Origin: Bacteroidales bacterium
Lineage (GTDB): Bacteria; Bacteroidota; Bacteroidia; Bacteroidales; Muribaculaceae
Direction: 5' to 3'
Assembly: GCA_900770215.1 (NCBI GenBank)
Contig: CAAGJW010000051.1
Location: forward strand, 1-12,409
Length of the DNA: 12,409 bases
The first letter of the stretch is position 1; each line of letters opens with the position of its first letter. The translations under genes were made by a program, and so were the position numbers. The notes below the pieces were generated by a model, which searched no databases, was not told where the DNA came from, and was given only the letters and a program-made list of their open reading frames with translations. Of this stretch, positions 1-7,938 are shown piece by piece.

Positions 1-254
1 ACAGCGATAAGAACCAGGCAGTCAACCCTAGGCAGTAATAACAATGTAAAGTCAACTTATACAAGTAATAATTTATCAACCAGAGTCAACCTAAATCAGG
101 AAAGGACACAAGACAAACCGAAGTCTTGCTCCCTGTTTTTTTCATTGACGCAGCCATACGTCTCGGTCATTCCAAGGAACGCCCACACCATTGATGGGGA
201 TAAAATCGCAAGAAATCACAACTTTGGGGGATTACGGAGAAAGCAATCAACCTT

Positions 255-263
255 TACTTTTGC
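255..263 (+). promoter_or_regulatory. Possible Bacteroidales -7 promoter element
   Basis: TACTTTTGC fits the Bacteroidota -7 consensus TAnnTTTGY. No TTTG lies at the usual distance of about 19-21 bases upstream; the nearest one (223-226) is 28 bases away, so the -33 half is missing or weak. It would give a leader of about 75 bases for the gene at 345. Confidence 0.3.
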
Positions 264-280
264 GTTGAAAAATTCAAGAT

Positions 281-299
281 AATGTGCAGCTGGCACATT
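281..299. promoter_or_regulatory. Perfect 7-bp inverted repeat, possible operator
   Basis: AATGTGC and GCACATT form a perfect inverted repeat around a 5-base centre, AGCTG. It lies just downstream of the proposed transcription start and about 45 bases before the start codon at 345. A related GGCACAAT follows at 310-317. It could be an operator or an RNA hairpin in the leader; no T-run follows, so it is not an intrinsic terminator. Confidence 0.35.
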
Positions 300-344
300 G
301 TCGCACTATGGCACAATATCAACACATCATAAAATTCAATTGCG

Positions 345-2090
345 ATGAAAAAAATTTACATTCTCTCGGTCCTGCTGCTGGCAATGACCGCCATGCCGGC
401 AGGGGCACAATCATCTGGCAGCCTGAACAACATCGACTCGCAGTGGGGCAAGCTGCTGGTGAGCAGCGGCACCAAAACCACCACCATGGGCGGACAACTC
501 GTGAAGGGTGCAAACGGTAGCCTGTATATGCTCGCTGCTGCAGGCACCAAGACCAGTAGCGACGTGGTGAGCCTGGGCGACACTCCCATTGCCCACGGCA
601 CACAAAACACCAGTACATCCTACAACCAAAACTTCATCTTGTCGAAAATCAATGCCAGCGACGGCACACCCCTATGGACAGTGGCAAGTGCAACGGGCGA
701 GATAGCCACTGGCCAGCAATGGGCAGCCGCAACAAGCGACGGCGGTGTGATCGCAGCCTTCTGCCTGCGTCACACCTACGGGCGACTGACCGACAATATT
801 GCCCTGGTCGACGCCACGGGCGACACCACAACTGTCGACTGGGCTCTGGAGGCTGGGGCAACCAACCGCTACTACCGCATAGCTGTGATGAAAGTGACGG
901 CCGACGGCGCCATCTCATGGATAAAGCAGATTGCAGTCAACCACGACCCGCAGCCAGGCGCCACAAGCGACTCCTACAAGAAGATCACACCCACGGGAGC
1001 CTATCTCTACGGCATGACCGTCGACAGCAACGACAACATCTACTTGAGCGGTCGCGTGTGCACAGCCCTGACCCTGACCAAGGCCGACGGCTCTACCGTC
1101 GACATCACCGCCCACAACGTGGCAGGATGGAACGGCGACCCGCAGAAAAGCGTGGGCAGCCTCTACATTGTGAAGCTCGATGCCCAAGGCAACTACCTGA
1201 ACAGCATCACCAGCGGCGGCGCAGCCACTTGCGAGACCATGCGCGGCTTGAAGATAAAAGACAACACGCTCTATGCCTACGCTATAATACAAGGCCTTGC
1301 GGGCACCGACATCACCCTCGGCGACAAGCGCGTGACCATGACTGGCACCAACACCAGCTGGGCCACAGCAAGCCTGAGCCTCGACCTGAAGACAGTAAAC
1401 TTCTTCAAGGTATACGAGTCTACTCTCAGCGGCAGTGCCATCAACAACCCCAACATGATCGTAAACAACAACGACATCTATCTCATGGGGCAGTGCAAGA
1501 ACCAGATAGAGGTTGGTGGCAATGCTGTTGCCACCCCAAGCACACGCAATGCCATGCTGCTCAAGGCCGATGCCGCCACTGGCACTCTCGAGGCAGCCAT
1601 TGTAGACGGCACAGCATTCTCGAGCTTCTTCGACGCCTTTGAAGACCAGAACCAAAACATCTACTTGGGCTACCACACCCTCAACGGCGCGCTCAAGCTC
1701 GTGAAATATGACGAGGCCACACTCACCAAGCAAGACGAAGTGCAACTCTTTTCCAACTGTGCAACGGGCCAGAGCCTTGTGACCGACGGCCAGAACCTGT
1801 ACGCAATGACGCGTTGCAAGGGCAGCAACCTCACTTCGAAAGCTCCTGCAACCAGAGCCAAAGCCCCGTTTGTGGTCAATGCCACCGAGTATTCATGCCT
1901 GATTTCGGCCTACACACTGCCCTTCGCAGCATCGACAGCTGTGAAAAACGTGAATGTCGAGAAGACGGCCACCTCCGTACGCTACTACAACCTGCAGGGC
2001 ATTGAAAGCGCCACGCCTCAAGCCGGCATCAACATCAAGGTCACTACCTATAGCGACGGCAGCCGCGAGGCCGTGAAAGAAATAAAATAG
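345..2090 (+). CDS. Secreted beta-propeller-like protein with C-terminal sorting-like tail
   Basis: A 581-residue exported protein of unknown function. Residues 1-21 form a clear signal peptide (MKKIYILSVLLLAMTAMPAGA, cut before QSSG). The body holds recurring blade-like motifs such as 'DSNDNIYLSGR', 'DQNQNIYLGY' and 'NNDIYLMGQ', each followed by Asn/Asp-Gly turns, as in bacterial beta-propeller repeat proteins. The last 40 residues ('YYNLQGIESATPQAGINIKV' followed by TYSDGS) have the pattern common at the C-termini of large secreted Bacteroidales proteins, often called type IX-like sorting tails. The start is set by the signal peptide; the leader has an A-rich stretch and no strong Shine-Dalgarno, normal for this phylum. 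A strong terminator right after the gene separates it from the receptor operon, so joint function is only inferred from adjacency. No catalytic motif was recognised. The exported assignment is firm; the propeller fold is probable. Confidence 0.85.
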   Translation: MKKIYILSVLLLAMTAMPAGAQSSGSLNNIDSQWGKLLVSSGTKTTTMGGQLVKGANGSLYMLAAAGTKTSSDVVSLGDTPIAHGTQNTSTSYNQNFILSKINASDGTPLWTVASATGEIATGQQWAAATSDGGVIAAFCLRHTYGRLTDNIALVDATGDTTTVDWALEAGATNRYYRIAVMKVTADGAISWIKQIAVNHDPQPGATSDSYKKITPTGAYLYGMTVDSNDNIYLSGRVCTALTLTKADGSTVDITAHNVAGWNGDPQKSVGSLYIVKLDAQGNYLNSITSGGAATCETMRGLKIKDNTLYAYAIIQGLAGTDITLGDKRVTMTGTNTSWATASLSLDLKTVNFFKVYESTLSGSAINNPNMIVNNNDIYLMGQCKNQIEVGGNAVATPSTRNAMLLKADAATGTLEAAIVDGTAFSSFFDAFEDQNQNIYLGYHTLNGALKLVKYDEATLTKQDEVQLFSNCATGQSLVTDGQNLYAMTRCKGSNLTSKAPATRAKAPFVVNATEYSCLISAYTLPFAASTAVKNVNVEKTATSVRYYNLQGIESATPQAGINIKVTTYSDGSREAVKEIK

Positions 2091-2120
2091 CGGTCGAGAG
2101 TCATCGACCCCGCCACCCAC

Positions 2121-2166
2121 AGGCACACACCGCTGCCAGCTCAGCAGCGACGTGTGCCTTGTTTTT
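2121..2166 (+). terminator. Intrinsic terminator after the secreted propeller-like gene
   Basis: AGGCACAC (2121-2128) pairs perfectly with GTGTGCCT (2152-2159), and inside it GCTGC (2132-2136) pairs with GCAGC (2144-2148). The sequence TGTTTTT follows at once. This ends the 345-2090 unit and isolates it from the receptor operon. Confidence 0.85.
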
Positions 2167-2230
2167 GTCAACACGCAGCCTATAGCAGGAAATGGCGACC
2201 CATGGTCACAAAATACCGCAAAAAGGGGAT

Positions 2231-2261
2231 TTTGGCAAGCAGGCCGCACCAGTAATTTTGC
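2231..2261 (+). promoter_or_regulatory. Bacteroidales-type promoter of the receptor operon
   Basis: TTTG (2231-2234) and TAATTTTGC (2253-2261) match the -33 TTTG and -7 TAnnTTTGY elements, 18 bases apart, close to the usual spacing. Transcription would begin near 2265, only about six bases before the first ATG at 2271, giving an almost leaderless message, or a leader of about 15-18 bases if translation starts at one of the ATGs at 2280 or 2283. Confidence 0.5.
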
Positions 2262-2270
2262 ACCAGCATT

Positions 2271-5060
2271 ATGAAAACAATGATGAGAAAATGCGTGTTG
2301 CTCTTGCTGGCAACCTTGGGCACTATCGAGGCCCAGGGCGTGCTTTTCACCCTGCAAGGCACTGTGAACGAGGCTGGAAGCAACGAGAAAATCGCGTTTG
2401 CCACCGTAGCATTGCAACCAGGCGGGAAAGCACAAGCCACCGATGCCAGCGGCCACTTCCTTTTCAAGCTCGTTCCCGGCACCTACAAGCTCACCGTGTC
2501 GCTGGTGGGATACACGACAAGCACGACGACAGTAGTTGTTGATGCCGACAAGAATATCGGCATCAAACTCAAAACCAACTCCAAGGTGCTGCAAGAAGTC
2601 GTCGTCACTGCCAAGGAGCAAACAGGGCTCACCAGCGCCTCGCGCATCGACCGCGATGCCATGGCCCACTTGCAACCCACCAGCTTCACCGACCTGCTCG
2701 AGCTCTTGCCAGGCAACATGAGCCACACCCCCGACATGGGCAACGTGAACAGCATCCAGCTGCGCGAGACAGGGCCCATGAGCGCCACAGGTGCCAAGAT
2801 ACACAACAGCGACTACGACATCAGCTCGCTGGGCACGCTCTTTGTTGTCGACGGAGCCCCCATCAACGAAGACGCCAACTTGCAGAATGTGCCCTCGACC
2901 GATATCAGCCAGCCCGAGTATAAGCGCGATGCCACCAACCGCGGCGTTGACATGCGCACCATTTCGACCGACAACATCGAGAGCGTTGAAATCGTGCGTG
3001 GCATCCCGTCGGCCGAGTACGGCAATCTCACCAGCGGCCTGGTCAACATCAAGCGCGTGCGCAAGGCCACGCCGTTCACCCTGCGTTTCAAGGCCGACGA
3101 GTACAGCAAGCTCATGAGTGCCGGCAAGGGCTTCTACCTGGGGCAGAGCAGTCACATCATGAACGTCGATGCCAGTTACCTCGACTCAAAAATCGACCCG
3201 CGCAACAATCTCGAAAACTACAAGCGACTCAACTTCTCGACACGGCTCAATTTCCAGTGGGAGACGGCTTCGGTCAAAACCCTATTGACAACGGCCATTG
3301 ACTACACAGGCTCGTTTGACAACGTGAAAACCGACCCCGACATCAGCACCACCAAGGTGAACGAGTACAAGAGCAACTACAACCGCCTGGCCTACACCGG
3401 CGTGCTCAACATCAACCTCTTGAAGCAGCCGTGGCTCAGCCGCATCAACTTGAACACGAGTTTCAGCTACGAGGGCAACCGCCTCGAGCGCCGCAAGCAA
3501 GTGGCTCCGCAACGTGCCAGCGTGGCACCCACGTCGATGCAAGAGGGCGTGCACGACGGCCAGTATCTGCTCAGCGAGTACATCGCCCGCTACGTGAGCG
3601 ACGGCAAGCCTGTTAGCGTGTTCTTGAAACTCAAGGGCGAAGGCATGCTCACACTGGGAAGCTTGAAAAACGATTACAAGGTGGGGGGCGAGTGGAACTA
3701 TGCCAAGAACTATGGCAACGGGCAAATCTACGACCTCACCCATCCGCTTTCGGCCTCCTGGGTGACACGCCCGCGGGCCTACAAAGACATTCCCGCCCTG
3801 GCAACACTCTCGTGGTATGCCGAGGACAACATCACCACTCATGCCGGCCGCCACAAGATAGAGTTGCAGCTGGGACTGCGCACCATTCAGCTCACGGGCT
3901 TGAACAGCCGTTACCTGCTGAGCGGCCGCATGTATCTCGACCCTCGCCTCAACGGCAAGTGGACACTCCCGTCGACGACTGTGCTGGGGCACAAGACAGA
4001 GTTTTTCCTGGCTGGCGGCTACGGCCTCACAACCAAGATGCCCACTACCGACTATCTCTTTCCACAAGTGCACTACAGCGACTTCATCCAGCTCAACTAC
4101 TACGACATCTACAATCCTGCCGAGCATAGCCGCGTGAACCTGCGCACCTACATCAACGACCGCACCAACTACGACTTGAAACCCGCCGTCAATCACAAGT
4201 GGGAAATTCGGTTGGGAGGCACGATAGGGAAAAATCATTTTTCGATCGACTACTTCAGCGAGAAGATGACCTCAGGATTCCGCTACTCGTCGGTATACCT
4301 TCCCTATCAGTATCGCATCTACGATGCCAGCGGCATCGATGCTCAGGCGCTCACAGGCCCGCCAAGCCTCGACAATCTTCCCTACCGGGATGTGGTCGTG
4401 CTCGACGGCTACTCACGGCCAGCCAATGGCAGCCGCATCGACAAGCAAGGCATCGAGTTTGTCGTCAACACCGCGCGGTGGCGGCCGCTTGCAACAGCGC
4501 TCACCGTGACCGGAGCCTGGTTTCGCAGCACCTACAGCAACTCGCAATTGCTCTTCGACCCCGTGAGCATGGTGGTCGACGGCAAGGCCGTGAGCGACTA
4601 CTATGTGGGCTATTACGACTGCAACAACGGCCGCGTCAACGAGCAGATGAACACCAATTTCATGTTCGACACCCAAATCGCGCCATGGGGCTTGATCTTC
4701 TCAACCTCGATACAATGCATGTGGTACACCAGCACACGCAAGCTGTGGCAAAACGGCGCGCCCGACTACTACATGAGTGCTGCCGATGGGCAACTCCACC
4801 CCTACACCGAGGAGATGAAGAGCGACCCCATGCTGCAATACCTGGTCAAGAGCTACAACGACGCCGTCTACAAGAAGCAGACCACCCCCATTGCCCTCTA
4901 TGTCAACTTGAAAGCCACCAAGCGCATAGGCAAGTACTTGAAAATTGCAGTCTTTGCCAATCGCATGATCGACTACCTGCCCTCCTACAAGAGCAACGGG
5001 CTCACAGTGAGGCGCGCCAGCGATCCCTACTTCGGCATGGAACTGAACTTCGACTTGTGA
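2271..5060 (+). CDS. TonB-dependent outer-membrane receptor
   Basis: A 929-residue receptor for energised import across the outer membrane; the ligand is unknown. Residues 1-22 are a signal peptide. Residues about 26-105 form a carboxypeptidase-regulatory-like domain ('LQGTVNEAGSNEKIAFATVA' through 'GTYKLTVSLVGYTT'), typical of Bacteroidota receptors. 'LQEVVVTAKE' marks the TonB-box/plug entrance, and the plug runs to about residue 260, with 'SVEIVRGIPSAEYGNLTSGL' as its conserved end. The remainder is a 22-strand-type barrel rich in alternating aromatic residues, ending in 'FGMELNFDL'. Start choice among 2271, 2280 and 2283 is open. It is the first gene of a four-gene operon; only an A-rich 41-base gap without a hairpin separates it from the DUF4876 lipoprotein. 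There is no SusD gene here, so a classical SusCD glycan system is unlikely. A peptide, metal chelate or cofactor ligand is possible but unproven. Confidence 0.95.
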   Translation: MKTMMRKCVLLLLATLGTIEAQGVLFTLQGTVNEAGSNEKIAFATVALQPGGKAQATDASGHFLFKLVPGTYKLTVSLVGYTTSTTTVVVDADKNIGIKLKTNSKVLQEVVVTAKEQTGLTSASRIDRDAMAHLQPTSFTDLLELLPGNMSHTPDMGNVNSIQLRETGPMSATGAKIHNSDYDISSLGTLFVVDGAPINEDANLQNVPSTDISQPEYKRDATNRGVDMRTISTDNIESVEIVRGIPSAEYGNLTSGLVNIKRVRKATPFTLRFKADEYSKLMSAGKGFYLGQSSHIMNVDASYLDSKIDPRNNLENYKRLNFSTRLNFQWETASVKTLLTTAIDYTGSFDNVKTDPDISTTKVNEYKSNYNRLAYTGVLNINLLKQPWLSRINLNTSFSYEGNRLERRKQVAPQRASVAPTSMQEGVHDGQYLLSEYIARYVSDGKPVSVFLKLKGEGMLTLGSLKNDYKVGGEWNYAKNYGNGQIYDLTHPLSASWVTRPRAYKDIPALATLSWYAEDNITTHAGRHKIELQLGLRTIQLTGLNSRYLLSGRMYLDPRLNGKWTLPSTTVLGHKTEFFLAGGYGLTTKMPTTDYLFPQVHYSDFIQLNYYDIYNPAEHSRVNLRTYINDRTNYDLKPAVNHKWEIRLGGTIGKNHFSIDYFSEKMTSGFRYSSVYLPYQYRIYDASGIDAQALTGPPSLDNLPYRDVVVLDGYSRPANGSRIDKQGIEFVVNTARWRPLATALTVTGAWFRSTYSNSQLLFDPVSMVVDGKAVSDYYVGYYDCNNGRVNEQMNTNFMFDTQIAPWGLIFSTSIQCMWYTSTRKLWQNGAPDYYMSAADGQLHPYTEEMKSDPMLQYLVKSYNDAVYKKQTTPIALYVNLKATKRIGKYLKIAVFANRMIDYLPSYKSNGLTVRRASDPYFGMELNFDL

Positions 5061-5101
5061 GAAAAAATACAAAAATAAAAAATACAACAAAAAAAACAGA
5101 G

Positions 5102-6385
5102 ATGAAAAAAATGATCTACCTGCTGTCGCTGTGCATGACGCTTGCACTCGCAGCCTGCACCGACGACAGCAACGAACCATCGAGCAACAACATCACTCCA
5201 AAGTTTGAAATCACACTGCCCAGCAGTCTCGACGGCCTGGGTGGAAAAATCACCAATCCCGTCATCGAAGTCAAGAACGTGTCAACAGGGCGCACTTCCA
5301 CATTCGACAGCGAGGCCAGCGTGAGCCTGCCCACAGGACTCTACGACATCACCTACAAGGCCGACGTGGCCTTGCCTACCGACACGGTCACGCGCCACAT
5401 TGTGGCTTTCTCGCAAGCAGTCGAACTCACAGCAAGCAACCCCACTGTGAAACTCACAGCCTATGAGAGTGTCGACAACAACGACTTCATCATCTCAGAG
5501 GTGTTCTTCACAGGCACACTCCAGTCGTCGGGCAACCAGTACTATGGCGATGACTATATCAAGATCTACAACAACACCGATCACGTGCTCTATGCCGACG
5601 GCTTGACACTGCTCGAGTCGGAGTTCACCACCACACTCAAGGAGAACTACACCCCCGACATCATGGACAGCGCCATGACCGTGCAGGCCATCTACACAAT
5701 ACCCGGCAGCGGGCATGATCATCCCGTGCAGCCAGGCGAAGAGCTGCTCATCGTCGACACCGGCATCGACCACCGCGTGGTCAACCCCAACTCATTCGAC
5801 TTGAGCAAGGCCGACTTTGAATGGTACGACGTGTCGAGCTCCCCCTCCAACCTGGACATCGACGGTCCCACCGTGCCCAACCTCGACAAGTGGTACTGCT
5901 ACACCCGCTCGTTCTGGATGCTGCACAACCGCGGCTTCAAGGCCTGGGCCATTGCCCGCATTCCTGTCGACAAAGAGACCTACTTGAAGGACTACCGCTA
6001 CACCTACAACTACGACATCGTGGTGCCGGCCGGCACCTTCCCCATGTCGCAGACCCAGTACTACGTGCCCAACAGCTGGATTGTAGATGCAGTGAACTGC
6101 AGCGTGGCAAGCAACTACAAGTGGAACGTGACTGCACCCAGCCTTGACCGTGGCTGGAGCTATTGCGGCACCATCGACCGCGACAAGACCCGCTACTTCC
6201 ACAGCGTGCGACGCAAGATGCTCTACTTGAAAGACGGCCACCCCGTGCTCAAAGACACCAACAACTCGACCGACGACTTCAACCCCTACTGCATAGCCAG
6301 CGAAATCGAACGCCAGCACACGGCAATCGACATGAACGGCACCAAAAGCTCGACCGAAACCTGGGACGGAGTGACAGCAAAATGA
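5102..6385 (+). CDS. DUF4876-family surface lipoprotein
   Basis: A 427-residue lipoprotein. The signal peptide ends in a lipobox, 'LALAAC', with the acylated Cys at 19. It is followed by TDD, an acidic stretch like the lipoprotein export signal that sends Bacteroidota lipoproteins to the cell surface. Residues about 30-125 look like an immunoglobulin/transthyretin-like beta domain ('ITNPVIEVKNVSTGRTSTF', 'LPTGLYDITYKADVAL'). From about residue 130, 'FIISEVFFTGTL' and 'YIKIYNNTDHVLYADGLTL' resemble a lamin-tail-like beta-sandwich and are typical of DUF4876. The family is usually encoded beside TonB-dependent receptors; by position it may be the ligand-capturing partner, as SusD is in glycan systems, but that is inference. 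I start it at 5102, not in the long open frame upstream, because of the signal peptide. It overlaps the next gene by four bases. Confidence 0.85.
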   Translation: MKKMIYLLSLCMTLALAACTDDSNEPSSNNITPKFEITLPSSLDGLGGKITNPVIEVKNVSTGRTSTFDSEASVSLPTGLYDITYKADVALPTDTVTRHIVAFSQAVELTASNPTVKLTAYESVDNNDFIISEVFFTGTLQSSGNQYYGDDYIKIYNNTDHVLYADGLTLLESEFTTTLKENYTPDIMDSAMTVQAIYTIPGSGHDHPVQPGEELLIVDTGIDHRVVNPNSFDLSKADFEWYDVSSSPSNLDIDGPTVPNLDKWYCYTRSFWMLHNRGFKAWAIARIPVDKETYLKDYRYTYNYDIVVPAGTFPMSQTQYYVPNSWIVDAVNCSVASNYKWNVTAPSLDRGWSYCGTIDRDKTRYFHSVRRKMLYLKDGHPVLKDTNNSTDDFNPYCIASEIERQHTAIDMNGTKSSTETWDGVTAK

Positions 6386-7929
6386 TGCACATGGCGATGA
6401 GAACGACAATACTGAGCACGGCGGTGGCGGCCTTCACGGCATGGAGCTCGCTGGCTGCTACAACCCCTGCCGACAGCACGAGCGCTGCCACAGTGATGCA
6501 GCGCATCGAGCTTGCCAGCCAGGGGGCGGCACAAAGCCTGCTCTCGCTGGCGTGGCACAACCCAGCCATCAACCAGTATCGCCGCCACTTCTCACTGAGC
6601 GAAGTGGGCCTGTCGTTCACCTCTCGCCACGAGAGCACCGCGCTGCACCCACAGCAGGGCGACGGCGAGCGCATCGCAGCCTTTGACGCAAAGGCCTATA
6701 TCAAGCACAAGAGCCAAACCCTGTGGGGCCAGGCCTACTACAACAACGGCCGCATCGATGGCATCGAGTGGAACGAGACAAGCGACATCGACATGGTGTA
6801 TCCCTACCTGCTGGCCGACAGCGCCGGCGGCAAGAAGATGAATGTGGAGCGCTACAGCTTCGGGGGCGGCTACGCCTCCCACAAGGGCCGTCTGTCGTGG
6901 GGTGGCACGATCGGGTACACTGCTGGCCTGTACTACCGCAACGTAGACCCGCGGCCGCGCAACGTCACTGCACGCTTGAGTGCGGTTGCCGGCTTGGGCT
7001 ACCGCCTCACAGGCGACTATGTGGGAGCCGTGAGTGTGGGCTTCATGAAGTATAGACAGACCAACGACATTGCTTTCTACAGCGAGCTTGGCAATGAGAA
7101 AATATTTCATCTCACAGGCCTGGTCAACGACTACAACCGCTTTGCCGGCAGCGGCTACAGCACCTACTACAACGGTCGCCAGTGGAGCTCCTCGCTCAGC
7201 TTCCACCCTGCCGGCAACATTGGTTTCTCGGCCAGTGTGGCGGCTGCGCAGCTGAGTCTCGACAATGTGCTGGCCGACCTCAACAAGCTGCCCATGGCCC
7301 ATATCGACCACAAGACCATCGAGGCCGAGGCGGGCTGGCTGGCCGCTGGCTGGGGGCTGAAAGCCCACCTGGACGCATCACGCCGCACCGGCACCGAGAA
7401 TGTGTTTGGCGACCCCACAGGCTCGGTGTATCTCGAAATAGGCAGCCTCGACATGTATCTCGACCGCAAGTTGGCACTGGGGCTCGAGGGGCTGTGGGAA
7501 AAACACTGGGGCCACTGCATGCTCTCGCTGCGTCCCAGCATTGGCTACAATCATCGCTTCACACGCTACAACGACCCCGAGAGCCACACGCGCTACAACG
7601 ACATCGCCGGGGCGCTGCGGGTGACGGGCGGAGCAAGGATAGGTGCCACCTTCAGCACGCTCACCCTGGGCGCAGGTCTCGTGGCGTCTGTCGAGAGCGA
7701 GCTGAGCCTTGCCCCCGCCACAAGCCAGCTGCAAGGCTTGCAACGCGTGGTCGAGGCCGAGCACGCCTGGCTGAGCAGCACACGCCGCCACCTCGAGATC
7801 GACTGGGCTACAAGCGTGAGGCTCACAGGCAGCTATGCCGTGAGGGCCAGCTTGAGCTGGCTGCACGGCTCCTATGCCGCTAGTCTCACTTCCAATCAAG
7901 TTTATACCTCAATAGCACTTATATTTTAA
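6382..7929 (+). CDS. DUF6850-family outer-membrane beta-barrel protein
   Basis: About 515 residues. An ATG at 6382 overlaps the previous stop (ATGA), a sign of translational coupling; ATGs at 6385, 6391 and 6397 are alternatives, and the one at 6397 opens a neat signal peptide, 'MRTTILSTAVAAFTAWSSLA'. The mature protein begins with a helix-like stretch and 'LAWHNPAINQYRRHFSLSEV', followed by amphipathic beta-strands rich in Tyr, Gly and Trp, such as 'LWGQAYYNNGRIDGIEWNET', 'RYSFGGGYASHKGRLSWGGT' and 'FAGSGYSTYYNGRQWSSSLS'. It ends in 'YTSIALIF'; a terminal Phe is the usual outer-membrane barrel insertion signal. The pattern matches DUF6850 barrels, found in Bacteroidota next to DUF4876 genes. 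Its function is unknown; it could be a second pore or an assembly partner of the surface lipoprotein. Family assignment is from memory of the pattern and not from a search. Confidence 0.8.
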   Translation: MMHMAMRTTILSTAVAAFTAWSSLAATTPADSTSAATVMQRIELASQGAAQSLLSLAWHNPAINQYRRHFSLSEVGLSFTSRHESTALHPQQGDGERIAAFDAKAYIKHKSQTLWGQAYYNNGRIDGIEWNETSDIDMVYPYLLADSAGGKKMNVERYSFGGGYASHKGRLSWGGTIGYTAGLYYRNVDPRPRNVTARLSAVAGLGYRLTGDYVGAVSVGFMKYRQTNDIAFYSELGNEKIFHLTGLVNDYNRFAGSGYSTYYNGRQWSSSLSFHPAGNIGFSASVAAAQLSLDNVLADLNKLPMAHIDHKTIEAEAGWLAAGWGLKAHLDASRRTGTENVFGDPTGSVYLEIGSLDMYLDRKLALGLEGLWEKHWGHCMLSLRPSIGYNHRFTRYNDPESHTRYNDIAGALRVTGGARIGATFSTLTLGAGLVASVESELSLAPATSQLQGLQRVVEAEHAWLSSTRRHLEIDWATSVRLTGSYAVRASLSWLHGSYAASLTSNQVYTSIALIF

Positions 7930-7938
7930 AGAACAAAA

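Larger units (their letters stand above)
1..344. other. Leader region without a convincing gene
   Basis: No coding region is supported here; all frames are short and stop-rich. The first 90 bases hold GTCAAC three times (21-26, 51-56, 85-90); the first two copies are followed at the same distance by AGTAATAA (34-41 and 64-71), giving a diverged 30-bp direct repeat. Further right are a possible -7 box and a perfect inverted repeat, listed separately. The region probably carries the promoter and control sites of the secreted protein that starts at 345. Whether the left edge contains the end of an upstream transcription unit cannot be seen. Confidence 0.6.

Noticed and set aside
21..90. CRISPR-like array at the left edge
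   Set aside because: Only a six-base core recurs, with unequal spacing (30 and 34) and partly similar spacers; no palindromic repeat of CRISPR length.
89..145. 19-codon - strand frame starting MKKTGSKTS in the leader region
   Set aside because: Too short, with no signal peptide or motif and no neighbour on that strand.
674..1642. 322-codon + strand frame inside the secreted propeller-like gene
   Set aside because: Arg/His/Gln-rich shadow frame; the overlapping frame has a signal peptide and a C-terminal tail.
1893..3155. Long open frame of 420 codons on the - strand across the end of the propeller gene and the start of the receptor gene
   Set aside because: It is antisense to two well-supported genes, spans a terminator and a promoter, and reads as low-complexity Val/Gly/Ala-His. 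Such frames are expected opposite GC-rich genes.
3282..4238. 318-codon - strand frame inside the receptor gene
   Set aside because: Antisense shadow of the receptor barrel, with Val/Ala-rich sequence and no recognisable motif.
4199..5101. N-terminal extension of the DUF4876 gene upstream of its signal peptide
   Set aside because: The in-frame extension overlaps the receptor gene, is Arg/His/Gln-rich, and would bury the lipoprotein signal peptide; 5102 is the natural start.
6163..6381. N-terminal extension of the DUF6850 gene
   Set aside because: It overlaps the DUF4876 gene with shadow-like sequence, and signal-peptide starts exist at 6382-6397.
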